A DNA stretch of 8,025 nt from Bacteriovoracaceae bacterium UBA4096 (GCA_002381945.1 DFXY01000020.1:36702-44726); one strand, 5' to 3'. Positions 1-6,241 are shown, counted from the first letter of the stretch. The notes: generated by a model from the letters alone, not told the origin. Program-made: numbers and translations.

Positions 1-1006
1 TTGTCTGCACTCGCTTAGTTCCCAGCTCTTTAATGGTTGAAGTCAGAAGACTGATCATCTTCGAGATCTCAAGGCACTTAATAATAGTTTTATTGGGATG
101 AACGTTCACATCAATGGTGTCTGGCGGCAGATGAAAATAGGCCACATAATGAAAGTCATCTCCGGCAAAAGTACTATCCAGACCATTGCTCATCACCCGG
201 TGAAGCTGCTTATCCAGGATATATCGGTTATTGATAAAAATGTTCTGAAGCTTAAGTGGTGCTTTAAACGTTCCAGGAATAAGGAAGAGGTCGAGTTCGT
301 TATTCTCATAAAAACGCTGAGAGTAGAGGATGGAGTCTTTCGCTTTCGGAAATAGATCCTTGATCCGCTCGATATGATTCTCACGGGCGGGATAGATGTC
401 TTTATCAGCATCATCAATTTTAATGTGAAATTCAATTTCCGGACGAGAAAGAATAAAAGCAAAAATAATTTTTCGGATGAAGGTCTTCTCTGATTGCTGA
501 GATTGAATGAATTTCAAACGGGCCGGAGTATTAAAAAATAAATCCTGAATGACGAGCTCAGTTCCGTGTCCTGTTGAGTGAGTTTGTCTTTCACCATGAA
601 AAACCGTCTGGCCACCTTCAATTCTTAATTCGCTGGCGGGGCCATCTTCCGTTTTGGATATGCACTGAAGCTTAGAGATGGAAGCAATCGAGGCCAGGGC
701 CTCACCACGAAATCCAAAGGAATGAAGCTTATATAAATCTTCGAAGCGGGAAATCTTGGAAGTGGCATGACGGGAGAAGGCGAGAGGCAGATCCTCAAAA
801 CGCATGCCGTGGCCATCATCTTTTAGAGAGATGAGATCGAGACCATTATTTTTGATCGTGAGTTCTAATTTCGAGGAGCCGGCATCAACCGCATTTTCCA
901 GAATCTCTTTAATCAGATTTCCCGGACGCTCAATGACTTCTCCAGCTTTGATCTGATCGATGAGATGTTCGGGAAGGATGTCGATTTTCGGGGGATTGTG
1001 AACCAT
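1..1006 (-). CDS. mutL: DNA mismatch repair protein MutL, N-terminal part (3' end cut by window edge)
   Basis: This is the first 335 codons of MutL, the ATPase that links MutS mismatch recognition to downstream repair nucleases. It was read directly from the minus strand and stays open to base 1. The GHKL ATPase motifs appear in order: E34 with N38 and D41-A42 (motif I, KEILENAVDAG), DDGHGM at 63-68, HATSKI at 80-85 and GFRGEAL at 98-104. NTPAR follows the central region, and DVNVHPNK lies near residue 310 at the end of the transducer domain. MutL proteins usually run to about 600 residues, so the dimerisation and endonuclease half lies outside the window; whether it has the endonuclease motif cannot be judged. 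The ATG at 1006 directly follows the stop of the upstream cyclase gene (TAAATG), with a weak AAGGG about four bases before the ATG, so translational coupling is likely. Confidence 0.95.
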   Translation of the reverse strand, partial: MVHNPPKIDILPEHLIDQIKAGEVIERPGNLIKEILENAVDAGSSKLELTIKNNGLDLISLKDDGHGMRFEDLPLAFSRHATSKISRFEDLYKLHSFGFRGEALASIASISKLQCISKTEDGPASELRIEGGQTVFHGERQTHSTGHGTELVIQDLFFNTPARLKFIQSQQSEKTFIRKIIFAFILSRPEIEFHIKIDDADKDIYPARENHIERIKDLFPKAKDSILYSQRFYENNELDLFLIPGTFKAPLKLQNIFINNRYILDKQLHRVMSNGLDSTFAGDDFHYVAYFHLPPDTIDVNVHPNKTIIKCLEISKMISLLTSTIKELGTKRVQT

Positions 1007-1918
1007 TTAACCCTTGAAGAAGTTAACCTGGTTCCTTCCGCCTTCTTTTGATTTATAAACGGCCGAGTCAGCACGCTTAAATAAGTCTGTGCCGTTATTT
1101 ACACCCTGACGGTAATCCGCCACACCGATGGAAGCAGTTACAGGTAGGCGCTTGCCATCGTAGATGAATTCATGTTTTTCAACCAGTTTTCTTAAACGTT
1201 CCGCAATCTCAAAGGCCTGCTTTAAGTTAGTGTTGGGAAGAAGAATACAAAACTCTTCACCACCGTAACGAGCAAAGACGTCACCCTGACGGATGCCGTT
1301 CTCACGGATAATGCGTGATTTTTCTTTAAGAACATAATCTCCGGCATCATGGCCGTAGTTGTCGTTTAATTTTTTAAAGTGATCCAGATCAAAGATAATT
1401 AATGAGAGCGGCTTACCTGTGACTTTACACTTCTTCACTTCCAACTCGAGTTGGTTGTTGAAGTAAGTCTTGTTGTAACACTTGGTGAGTCCATCAGTGT
1501 TCGCCTCTTCATGGAGCTTATCGTAAGTCAGTCGTTCAGGATCCCCCTTAGGAAGAAACTTCATCGCCACTGATCCAATCTTGATCACGTCCCCACGCTT
1601 CAGCACAGTTGGAGTTTCAAGTTTTTGGTTATTTAAATAAGTTCCATTGGCCGATCCAAGATCGGTAATGATGACTTCTTCTTCATTAGCACTAATTGTG
1701 AAGTGACGACGAGAAATTCCATGAAAATCAAGCGAGATGGTACAATCGGGATTTCTCCCAATAACAGTTTCACCAGAATTTAAATTGAAGATTGAACCAT
1801 TGAGTTCACCGCCAGCAACCAAAAGGCAGGCAGGTTTCTGCTTGGCCTCTTCTTCCAAGGAAGAAAGGGCCTTCCTGATATCGGTAATTACAACGGTTGA
1901 GTTGCTATCATCACTCAT
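1007..1918 (-). CDS. FHA-GGDEF diguanylate cyclase (DgcB-like)
   Basis: A 303-residue cytoplasmic enzyme predicted to make cyclic di-GMP from two GTP. A polar tail (1-28) is followed by a forkhead-associated phosphothreonine-binding domain at about 31-123, with G54-R55, SRRH 69-72 and NGT 91-93. A GGDEF domain spans about 140-303, with D142-x-L-T, FDLDHFKKLND (metal-binding D177, N186) and an intact GGEEF at 219-223. The inhibitory I-site R210-Q-G-D213 sits five residues before GGEEF, so product inhibition is expected. The tail contains T8-V-V-I11, matching the pT-x-x-I preference of some FHA domains, which suggests self-recognition after phosphorylation. The same architecture occurs in Bdellovibrio DgcB, reported as needed for prey invasion (recalled from the literature); orthology is inferred. 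The start is fixed by GGAG at 1924-1927, and a promoter lies upstream. mutL follows with no gap. Confidence 0.95.
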   Translation of the reverse strand: MSDDSNSTVVITDIRKALSSLEEEAKQKPACLLVAGGELNGSIFNLNSGETVIGRNPDCTISLDFHGISRRHFTISANEEEVIITDLGSANGTYLNNQKLETPTVLKRGDVIKIGSVAMKFLPKGDPERLTYDKLHEEANTDGLTKCYNKTYFNNQLELEVKKCKVTGKPLSLIIFDLDHFKKLNDNYGHDAGDYVLKEKSRIIRENGIRQGDVFARYGGEEFCILLPNTNLKQAFEIAERLRKLVEKHEFIYDGKRLPVTASIGVADYRQGVNNGTDLFKRADSAVYKSKEGGRNQVNFFKG

Positions 1919-1923
1919 GTCTT

Positions 1924-1927
1924 CTCC
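1924..1927 (-). promoter_or_regulatory. Strong ribosome binding site of the FHA-GGDEF gene
   Basis: The minus strand reads TGGAGAAGAC before the ATG, giving GGAG five bases upstream. This is the clearest Shine-Dalgarno site on the minus strand and confirms the start at 1918. Confidence 0.8.
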
Positions 1928-1952
1928 AGAAATCCATTTTTAGTATGTCTTT

Positions 1953-1981
1953 ATTCTAGGCCCGTGACCCATAATGGGCAA
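1953..1981 (-). promoter_or_regulatory. Sigma-70-like promoter for the FHA-GGDEF/mutL unit
   Basis: On the minus strand a TTGCCC -35 box (1976-1981, 4 of 6 matches) is separated by exactly 17 bases from a TAGAAT -10 box (1953-1958, 5 of 6 matches). Transcription would start near 1946 and give a short leader of about 28 bases containing the GGAG site. This would let the cyclase and mutL be expressed independently of the upstream acyl-CoA dehydrogenase and pgi genes. It was found by eye and not tested. Confidence 0.6.
1960..1979. promoter_or_regulatory. Inverted repeat overlapping the -35/spacer of the cyclase promoter
   Basis: CCCAT (1968-1972) and ATGGG (1974-1978) form a near-perfect palindrome around one base. 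An outer GCCC (1960-1963) can also pair with GGGC (1976-1979). The symmetry lies within the spacer and -35 box, where a repressor would sit. There is no U-tract after it, so it is not a convincing pgi terminator. An operator role is inference. Confidence 0.35.
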
Positions 1982-2007
1982 GGCTCAAGATAATGACCTA
2001 TCGGCAT

Positions 2008-3243
2008 TTACTGGTGGTTTTTTAACCATTGATTGGCGTATTTTTTCCCGGCCTCAACTCCCGGCTGATTAAATGGATCCACTTTAAGCAGTTCTCCAAC
2101 CATCACAGTCAGGCATTCTGCAAATAGAATGAGTTGACCCACGTATTCTTCCTGAAGACTTGGAATTTTTAGATGCACCACATGGCGCCCATTCTCTTGA
2201 AGAGCAGTCAGGGTCCCTTCAAACTCCGCTTTCATGAGCTGAGACAGACAAAATGAAGAAAGATTTTTGAAACTCTCGCCCTTAAGATTATTCTTCAAAG
2301 GAAAGTCTCTTTGGAATTTTTCCACTTCAATCAGCATCAGAACCTTATCTTTCGGGCCTTCCATAAATAATTGCATTTGAGAGTGCTGGTCAGTTGCTCC
2401 ATAAGCTGGAATGGGTGTGAGACCTTTTTCCTCTTTGCCTAGGCTCTCGGCCCAAAGTTGAACAAACCAAGCCGAATAGTCTTTTAAGAGAGAGGAGTAA
2501 GGCATCATCACGGTTTGGCGAATGCCTTTGTCATGGAGATCCTTGATCCAAAAAGCGAGATTAAAAAAGTCCTGGCCAATTTTACTATCGATTAGATGCT
2601 TCTGAATATCTTCGGCACCTTCTAAAATATCAGCGGCCGCAATCCCCGCAAACAGCGCAGGCAGGAGACCTACCGGAGTCAGTACCGAAAATCTTCCACC
2701 AATATTAGAAGGAATATCCAGCGTCTTCACACCCCATTCCTGGGAGAGCTTTCTGAGTTCCCCTTTGACTGGATCCGTGCAGAAAACAAAGTACTCTTTG
2801 AAATCTTCTTCTTTAATTCCACAATCGGTCAGCATATTGATGAGGATACTCATCGCCGCGACGGTTTCAGCAGTGGTGCCAGATTTAGATACAACGTAGA
2901 TCAGGCATTCTTTGATATTAATTTTTTCAAGCTTCCGGCAAAGATCATCCGGGTCAATGTTGTTAATGAAAACAAACTCTACACCGCTGCCATTACCTAA
3001 GGCAGAGAGAAGCATCTCAGGGCCTAGAGCACTGCCGCCAATCCCAATGTGAACAAAGTATTTTTTATGCTTAAAGTGTTCAAACACTTTTTTGGTCTCA
3101 TTTATGAGTTCACGATTTTCCGGCAAGCGGAAGAATCCGATCTCAGGTGAACTCAATGTTTTTTGATAAGCACCTACGGCCTCTTCAAAAAACTTGGAAT
3201 CAGGTTGAACTTTGTGACTTGATCTGATGTTCCAGTTAAGCAT
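2008..3243 (-). CDS. pgi: Glucose-6-phosphate isomerase
   Basis: Interconverts glucose 6-phosphate and fructose 6-phosphate in glycolysis and gluconeogenesis. The 411-residue product fits the shorter bacterial PGI class. Family motifs are all present and in order: GIGGSALGP 67-75, the phosphate-binding SKSGTT 119-124, GGRFSVL 182-188, WAESLGK with E266, DQH 285-287, and the C-terminal PGVEAGKK signature 394-401 with K400. I chose the ATG at 3243. A longer in-frame reading back to 3330 would add 29 residues that lie wholly within the upstream gene and do not resemble PGI. With this start pgi overlaps the end of the acyl-CoA dehydrogenase by 8 bases (frame-shifted), and AAAAGAG lies about 10 bases upstream as a modest ribosome binding site. 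This suggests co-transcription and reinitiation. Confidence 0.96.
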   Translation of the reverse strand: MLNWNIRSSHKVQPDSKFFEEAVGAYQKTLSSPEIGFFRLPENRELINETKKVFEHFKHKKYFVHIGIGGSALGPEMLLSALGNGSGVEFVFINNIDPDDLCRKLEKINIKECLIYVVSKSGTTAETVAAMSILINMLTDCGIKEEDFKEYFVFCTDPVKGELRKLSQEWGVKTLDIPSNIGGRFSVLTPVGLLPALFAGIAAADILEGAEDIQKHLIDSKIGQDFFNLAFWIKDLHDKGIRQTVMMPYSSLLKDYSAWFVQLWAESLGKEEKGLTPIPAYGATDQHSQMQLFMEGPKDKVLMLIEVEKFQRDFPLKNNLKGESFKNLSSFCLSQLMKAEFEGTLTALQENGRHVVHLKIPSLQEEYVGQLILFAECLTVMVGELLKVDPFNQPGVEAGKKYANQWLKNHQ

Positions 3244-4375
3244 GTTGTTCGTACTCTTTTTTGAGGTGGCGGGCGATAACCACACGTTGAATTTGATTGG
3301 TGCCCTCAACGATCTGAAGAACTTTCGCATCTCTCATGAAACGCTCTACTGGGTATTCCGACGTGTATCCAACTCCACCCAAAACTTGTACCGCATCTGT
3401 TGTGACTTTCATGGCAGTATCCGTTGCTTTAAGTTTTGCCATGGAACAAAGTTTTGAATTAGCAGATCCAGAATCAATCGAAAGCGCAGCAGAATGAACC
3501 AGAAGACGAGAGGCCTCCGTCTCAGTTGCCATATCAGATAACATGAACTGGAGTCCCTGAAAATCGAAAATGGGCTGTTTAAACTGTTGACGCGACAAAG
3601 AGTACTTAATTGATTCATCGAGCGCACGCTGAGCACAGCCCACACCAATGGCGCCGATGGCCACACGCCCTCGGTCAAGGCCACCCATTGCCACCTTAAA
3701 TCCCTGACCTTCATTTAAAAGAAGATTCTCATCCGGTACAAAACAGTTTTCAAAAACTAGTTCACGAGTAGGCGATGTTTTCCATCCCATCTTTTTTTCG
3801 GCTTTACCAAAAGTAAAACCTTTCACTCCATCGCGAACAATAAACGCCGAAACCCCTTTGGCCCCTTCACTACCTGTGCGCGCCATCACAATATAAGTTT
3901 TGGCGATACCACCAGAAGTGATCCACATCTTGGTGCCATTTAACATGTAACCACCATCAACTTTTTTGGCCGTGGTTTTTAAATTCGCTGCATCTGATCC
4001 CGCATGAGATTCAGAAAGGGCGAAGGCCCCAATTTCCTGACCGGAAGTTAAGGCCGGCAAGTATTGTTCCTTCTGTGCTTTATTTCCAAACTCTTTTATA
4101 ATCGATTGAACCATCCCAGAAACAGAAACCGTTACCGCATAAGGCACAGAGGTCTTAGCAATTTCTTCCAGAATATAACTGTAGTCCAGATAGGACAGAC
4201 CAGCCCCACCGTACTCTTCAGGAAGAGTTACACCGGTTACACCATACTCACCGAGCCCCTGGAAAATTTCCATACGAAACTTTCCTTCCGCATCGTCGTG
4301 TTCCATATGAGGTTCAATTGAAGTCTGACAAAATTTACCAAGACTTGTTAACAGTTCTTTTTGGAAGTCATTCAT
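3236..4375 (-). CDS. Acyl-CoA dehydrogenase (short/medium-chain type, FAD-dependent)
   Basis: A complete 379-residue flavoenzyme of the ACAD family. It introduces the alpha-beta double bond into acyl-CoA thioesters and passes electrons to electron-transfer flavoprotein. Signature 1 is seen as ALSESHAGSD (119-128) and signature 2 as QVLGGVGYTSEYPVERFMRD (330-349). The catalytic glutamate is E357 in IVEGTNQIQ, the position used by short- and medium-chain enzymes. The alternative position used by isovaleryl-CoA dehydrogenase is not acidic here (LDRGR, G236). Exact chain length cannot be read from sequence; butyryl-, 2-methylbutyryl- or isobutyryl-CoA are all possible. The start is supported by AAAGGA at 4384-4389, eight bases before the ATG. 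The 142 bases upstream (4376-4517) hold no gene and no promoter I would defend. The gene overlaps pgi at its 3' end. Confidence 0.93.
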   Translation of the reverse strand: MNDFQKELLTSLGKFCQTSIEPHMEHDDAEGKFRMEIFQGLGEYGVTGVTLPEEYGGAGLSYLDYSYILEEIAKTSVPYAVTVSVSGMVQSIIKEFGNKAQKEQYLPALTSGQEIGAFALSESHAGSDAANLKTTAKKVDGGYMLNGTKMWITSGGIAKTYIVMARTGSEGAKGVSAFIVRDGVKGFTFGKAEKKMGWKTSPTRELVFENCFVPDENLLLNEGQGFKVAMGGLDRGRVAIGAIGVGCAQRALDESIKYSLSRQQFKQPIFDFQGLQFMLSDMATETEASRLLVHSAALSIDSGSANSKLCSMAKLKATDTAMKVTTDAVQVLGGVGYTSEYPVERFMRDAKVLQIVEGTNQIQRVVIARHLKKEYEQHA

Positions 4376-4383
4376 CCCCGAGA

Positions 4384-4389
4384 TCCTTT
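4384..4389 (-). promoter_or_regulatory. Ribosome binding site of the acyl-CoA dehydrogenase
   Basis: The minus strand reads AAAGGA followed by eight bases and the ATG at 4375. It selects this start over the nearby ATG at 4392, which would encode only six residues before a stop. Confidence 0.7.
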
Positions 4390-4517
4390 CATGAAATAAG
4401 AGCTCAGAGTTTAGAATAGATGAAATAGTTTGGGAAATTTTATGCAGAGCAATTTGAAGGGATCCTCGAAAAGATTCCTTGAGAGACTCAATAAGCGCGT
4501 TTTTTAATGCCCGTCAG

Positions 4518-5288
4518 TTAATATCTGATTTCGACAATTGCAAGCTCAGGTGAGCAGTTGAGTCTCAGCGGAAGTATTGATGTTCCAATTCCTCGTGAGA
4601 CGTACATTTTAGCGGTGCCTTTTTCAAACCATCCCTGATCATATTCTCCTATTCCCTCTGGAACCCATATACTACCCATTAACGGAATTCTTATCTGTCC
4701 CCCATGGCTATGTCCTGCAAAATTAAGGTGAACATTTGACGCCACTTTGTCGAAGAATGAAGGGGAGTGGAAAAGTGATATTTTGAGATCTTGAGAAGGA
4801 ATACCTTGGATGATCTCCAGTTCAGGTTGTCCCTCTTCGCCATCGTCAAAACCAATGAGCCAGAGCCCATTATCAATCTTTTTTACATGATTTGTGAGAT
4901 CAATGATTCCGGACTCATTCAGCAAATCTTTAAGATTTGGAATTGGCTCCCAGTACTCCCAATTTCCAGAAACAAAAAACACTCCTTGAGGAGCTTTTAA
5001 TTTCATTAAAACATCTCTATACCCTTCAATCGTTCCTGAAGGAGTTGCCAGATCCCCAGTAATCGCGATGATATCTGGCTTTTCGACCTCTAAGATTCTA
5101 ATCAGTTGTTGTTCTAATCTCCCGAGGCCCTTGGTATGCAAGTCAGTTACATGGGCAAGTTTGATTTTTTTACCTGTTTGGGCCAGAGTTACGCTATGAC
5201 GACTCACAGTAAGAGTTGTTGTATGGAGATGGATGCTAGTGAGGATTATAAATACGAAGCTAATTATTAAAATGAATTTTTTCCTCAT
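4518..5288 (-). CDS. Membrane-anchored metallophosphoesterase, YkuE/YaeI-like
   Basis: A 256-residue calcineurin-like phosphoesterase. Numbering from the ATG at 5288, residues 4-22 form one hydrophobic segment after MRKK, predicted to anchor or export the protein with the catalytic domain outside the cytoplasm. Metal-ligand motifs are DLH (D49, H51), GDLA (D79), GNW (N109), LFHSP (H174) and GHSHGGQIRIP (H193, H195). The tail SRGIGTSILPLR...PEL is typical of the YkuE/YaeI branch. The odd point is W110, where most of the superfamily has the GNH histidine. Substrate is unknown; relatives act on phosphodiesters or lipid-A-type pyrophosphates, so an envelope substrate is plausible but unproven. 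A GTG at 5315 would add nine residues and overlap the divergent gene; I prefer ATG 5288. Neither start has a strong ribosome binding site. Confidence 0.85.
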   Translation of the reverse strand: MRKKFILIISFVFIILTSIHLHTTTLTVSRHSVTLAQTGKKIKLAHVTDLHTKGLGRLEQQLIRILEVEKPDIIAITGDLATPSGTIEGYRDVLMKLKAPQGVFFVSGNWEYWEPIPNLKDLLNESGIIDLTNHVKKIDNGLWLIGFDDGEEGQPELEIIQGIPSQDLKISLFHSPSFFDKVASNVHLNFAGHSHGGQIRIPLMGSIWVPEGIGEYDQGWFEKGTAKMYVSRGIGTSILPLRLNCSPELAIVEIRY

Positions 5289-5293
5289 TTGCT

Positions 5294-5299
5294 TATAAT
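5294..5299 (+). promoter_or_regulatory. Consensus -10 box (TATAAT) for the DUF6973-like gene
   Basis: A perfect TATAAT ends eight bases before the ATG at 5308, with only a weak -35 (ATGAAT, 5272-5277). The start site expected from this box falls at about 5306-5308, on or next to the start codon. The gap between the divergent genes is just 19 bases and holds no Shine-Dalgarno sequence for the plus-strand gene, so a leaderless transcript is likely if this box is used. Confidence 0.5.
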
Positions 5300-5307
5300 A
5301 AATCCAT

Positions 5308-5958
5308 ATGAACACTTTGACTAAGATTTATACTCTTAAGGATGAGGCCCAGAACCAACTTTACGAATGGCTGGACAAAGAAGTTCGTCCTCTTCCCAAA
5401 AAGCCAGATGGATCTATCGATCCTTATGGACACGGCTTGGTTGATAATGATGTAGATGCTTTGAGACATGCTTTTGTATCTGGAGTTTATACTATTGAAT
5501 TCAGCGAACAGACAGCCGAGATAATGGGAAGGCTCAATGAATTACGGGATTTTGATTCTAGTTCAGCAGCACCTGGTGCAGAGAATATGGACCTTTGGAA
5601 TAATGCCTTTGGTAGAACGGTTGCAAGGAAGATTAAAACTTGGAGAGGTCTTTATAAATCTCTCCTGAAAGCGATGAAAGATGGCGACTTAATTTTGACT
5701 CCAACTGATCTAAGAAAGTACAAAGGGGAGAAAAGAATTAAGCGGATGCCTAAAACTTTTGTTATTAAAATTAAAGAAAATAAGTCTGGTGCAAATGTCG
5801 AATTCTTGGATGTGCGACAGCGTAAAGTGTTGAGTAAGGATGAGTTTATACAGGCCATAAGGAAAGGGCAGTATCCTGGATATGCTGTTAGAAAACATCA
5901 CTCAGGTGACTTCCCATACTCAACTAGGGATAGGTTCAGTTTTAATAATCTTGGCTAA
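5308..5958 (+). CDS. DUF6973-like protein of unknown function
   Basis: A 216-residue protein with no signal peptide or membrane segment. Its N-terminal half has the pattern I associate with the DUF6973 family: DALRHA (50-55) followed by a helix with E64, then MDLWNNAFGR (94-103). Relatives with a DALRHA...MDxHNNxxGR pattern occur as stand-alone proteins and as C-terminal domains of large secreted or polymorphic-toxin-like proteins; no activity is firmly established to my knowledge. Conserved D50, H54, E64, D95, N98 and N99 are plausible active-site or metal residues. The C-terminal half (about 110-216) is lysine- and arginine-rich (over 20 K/R) and may bind nucleic acid or a partner. No immunity-type gene is obvious beside it. 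The family name is from memory of the motif, not a search. There is no Shine-Dalgarno site. Confidence 0.75.
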   Translation: MNTLTKIYTLKDEAQNQLYEWLDKEVRPLPKKPDGSIDPYGHGLVDNDVDALRHAFVSGVYTIEFSEQTAEIMGRLNELRDFDSSSAAPGAENMDLWNNAFGRTVARKIKTWRGLYKSLLKAMKDGDLILTPTDLRKYKGEKRIKRMPKTFVIKIKENKSGANVEFLDVRQRKVLSKDEFIQAIRKGQYPGYAVRKHHSGDFPYSTRDRFSFNNLG

Positions 5959-6058
5959 GAATACTCAGGGATACCATGGGCTCTAAATTCGTGAAATGCC
6001 ATGAACTCAACAGAACTGCCTGAAAACAAAAAAGCGAAAGAATCACTCTTTAGATTAA

Positions 6059-6071
6059 TAACCTGTCGAAT
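6059..6071 (+). repeat. Direct repeat copy 1, TAACCTGTCGAAT
   Basis: A 13-base sequence that recurs at 6164-6176 with a single difference (C versus T at position 5). The copies are 105 bases apart. They could be remnants of a duplicated segment or paired regulator sites ahead of the DUF4160/RHH operon. Confidence 0.45.
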
Positions 6072-6163
6072 CCCTTACTCGATTTTCATCTTCCTTTTGA
6101 AATGTTTAAAAAATTACATCTAAACTGAAAAATGTGGATCACCCATGGGGTTCCATAGATATT

Positions 6164-6176
6164 TAACTTGTCGAAT
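6164..6176 (+). repeat. Direct repeat copy 2, TAACTTGTCGAAT
   Basis: Second copy of the 13-base repeat, ending 78 bases before the DUF4160-like start codon. On the minus strand both copies fall in the same reading frame and read ATT CGA CAR GTT. Confidence 0.45.
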
Positions 6177-6212
6177 TTACTGGAAAGATCTACTCCGGCA
6201 TTATTATAACTT

Positions 6213-6241
6213 TTATTAGTATGGCTTTGTATCCATATAAA
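6213..6241 (+). promoter_or_regulatory. Possible promoter of the DUF4160/RHH operon
   Basis: A TATAAA -10 box (6236-6241) lies 17 bases after TTATTA (6213-6218), a poor -35 with 3 of 6 matches. Transcription would start near 6248, leaving a leader of about seven bases without a Shine-Dalgarno site. A second AT box, CATAAT (6249-6254), touches the ATG and cannot serve this start. The assignment is tentative because the whole stretch is AT-rich. Confidence 0.35.

Larger units (their letters stand above)
5955..6176 (-). pseudogene. Stop-interrupted, protein-like minus-strand frame (possible gene remnant)
   Basis: One minus-strand frame reads like decayed coding sequence. It has IRQVKYLWNPMGDPHFSV then TAG (6120-6176). 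An ATG at 6089 then gives MKIE and an in-frame TAA (6075-6077). A 39-codon stretch follows, beginning GIRQVINLK and ending EFRAHGIPEYS then TAG (5955-5957). The two IRQV starts are exactly 105 bases (35 codons) apart in the same frame, and the two ends (GDPHFSV and GIPEYS) also look alike, as if one small unit had been duplicated and degraded. The final stop overlaps the TAA of the convergent plus-strand gene. No family is recognised. Chance open frames of this length are common in AT-rich DNA, so confidence is low. The rest of the 5959-6254 gap holds nothing else I can name. Confidence 0.3.

Noticed and set aside
98..462. Open frames on both strands over the mutL region
   Set aside because: They lie wholly inside the mutL frame, which shows all GHKL motifs, and have no family resemblance or start signals.
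3244..3330. 29-residue N-terminal extension of pgi
   Set aside because: These bases encode the end of the acyl-CoA dehydrogenase in another frame, including its signature and catalytic-loop region. The extension has no PGI similarity, and ATG 3243 gives a normal length.
4372..4392. Six-codon leader ORF (MKGSRG) whose TGA overlaps the dehydrogenase ATG
   Set aside because: It has no ribosome binding site of its own and contains the Shine-Dalgarno of the real gene. It is most likely chance, though the ATGA overlap is neat.
4479..4505. Hairpin TTGAG-AGA-CTCAA followed by a T-run (4500-4505)
   Set aside because: The stem is short and the T-run is eight bases away. In the plus direction no gene ends here, and the minus direction lacks a U-tract, so it is not a supported terminator.
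5289..5315. GTG start at 5315 for the metallophosphoesterase
   Set aside because: It would overlap the divergent gene's start and put WIYYK before the basic MRKK anchor start. ATG 5288 gives a cleaner signal-anchor.
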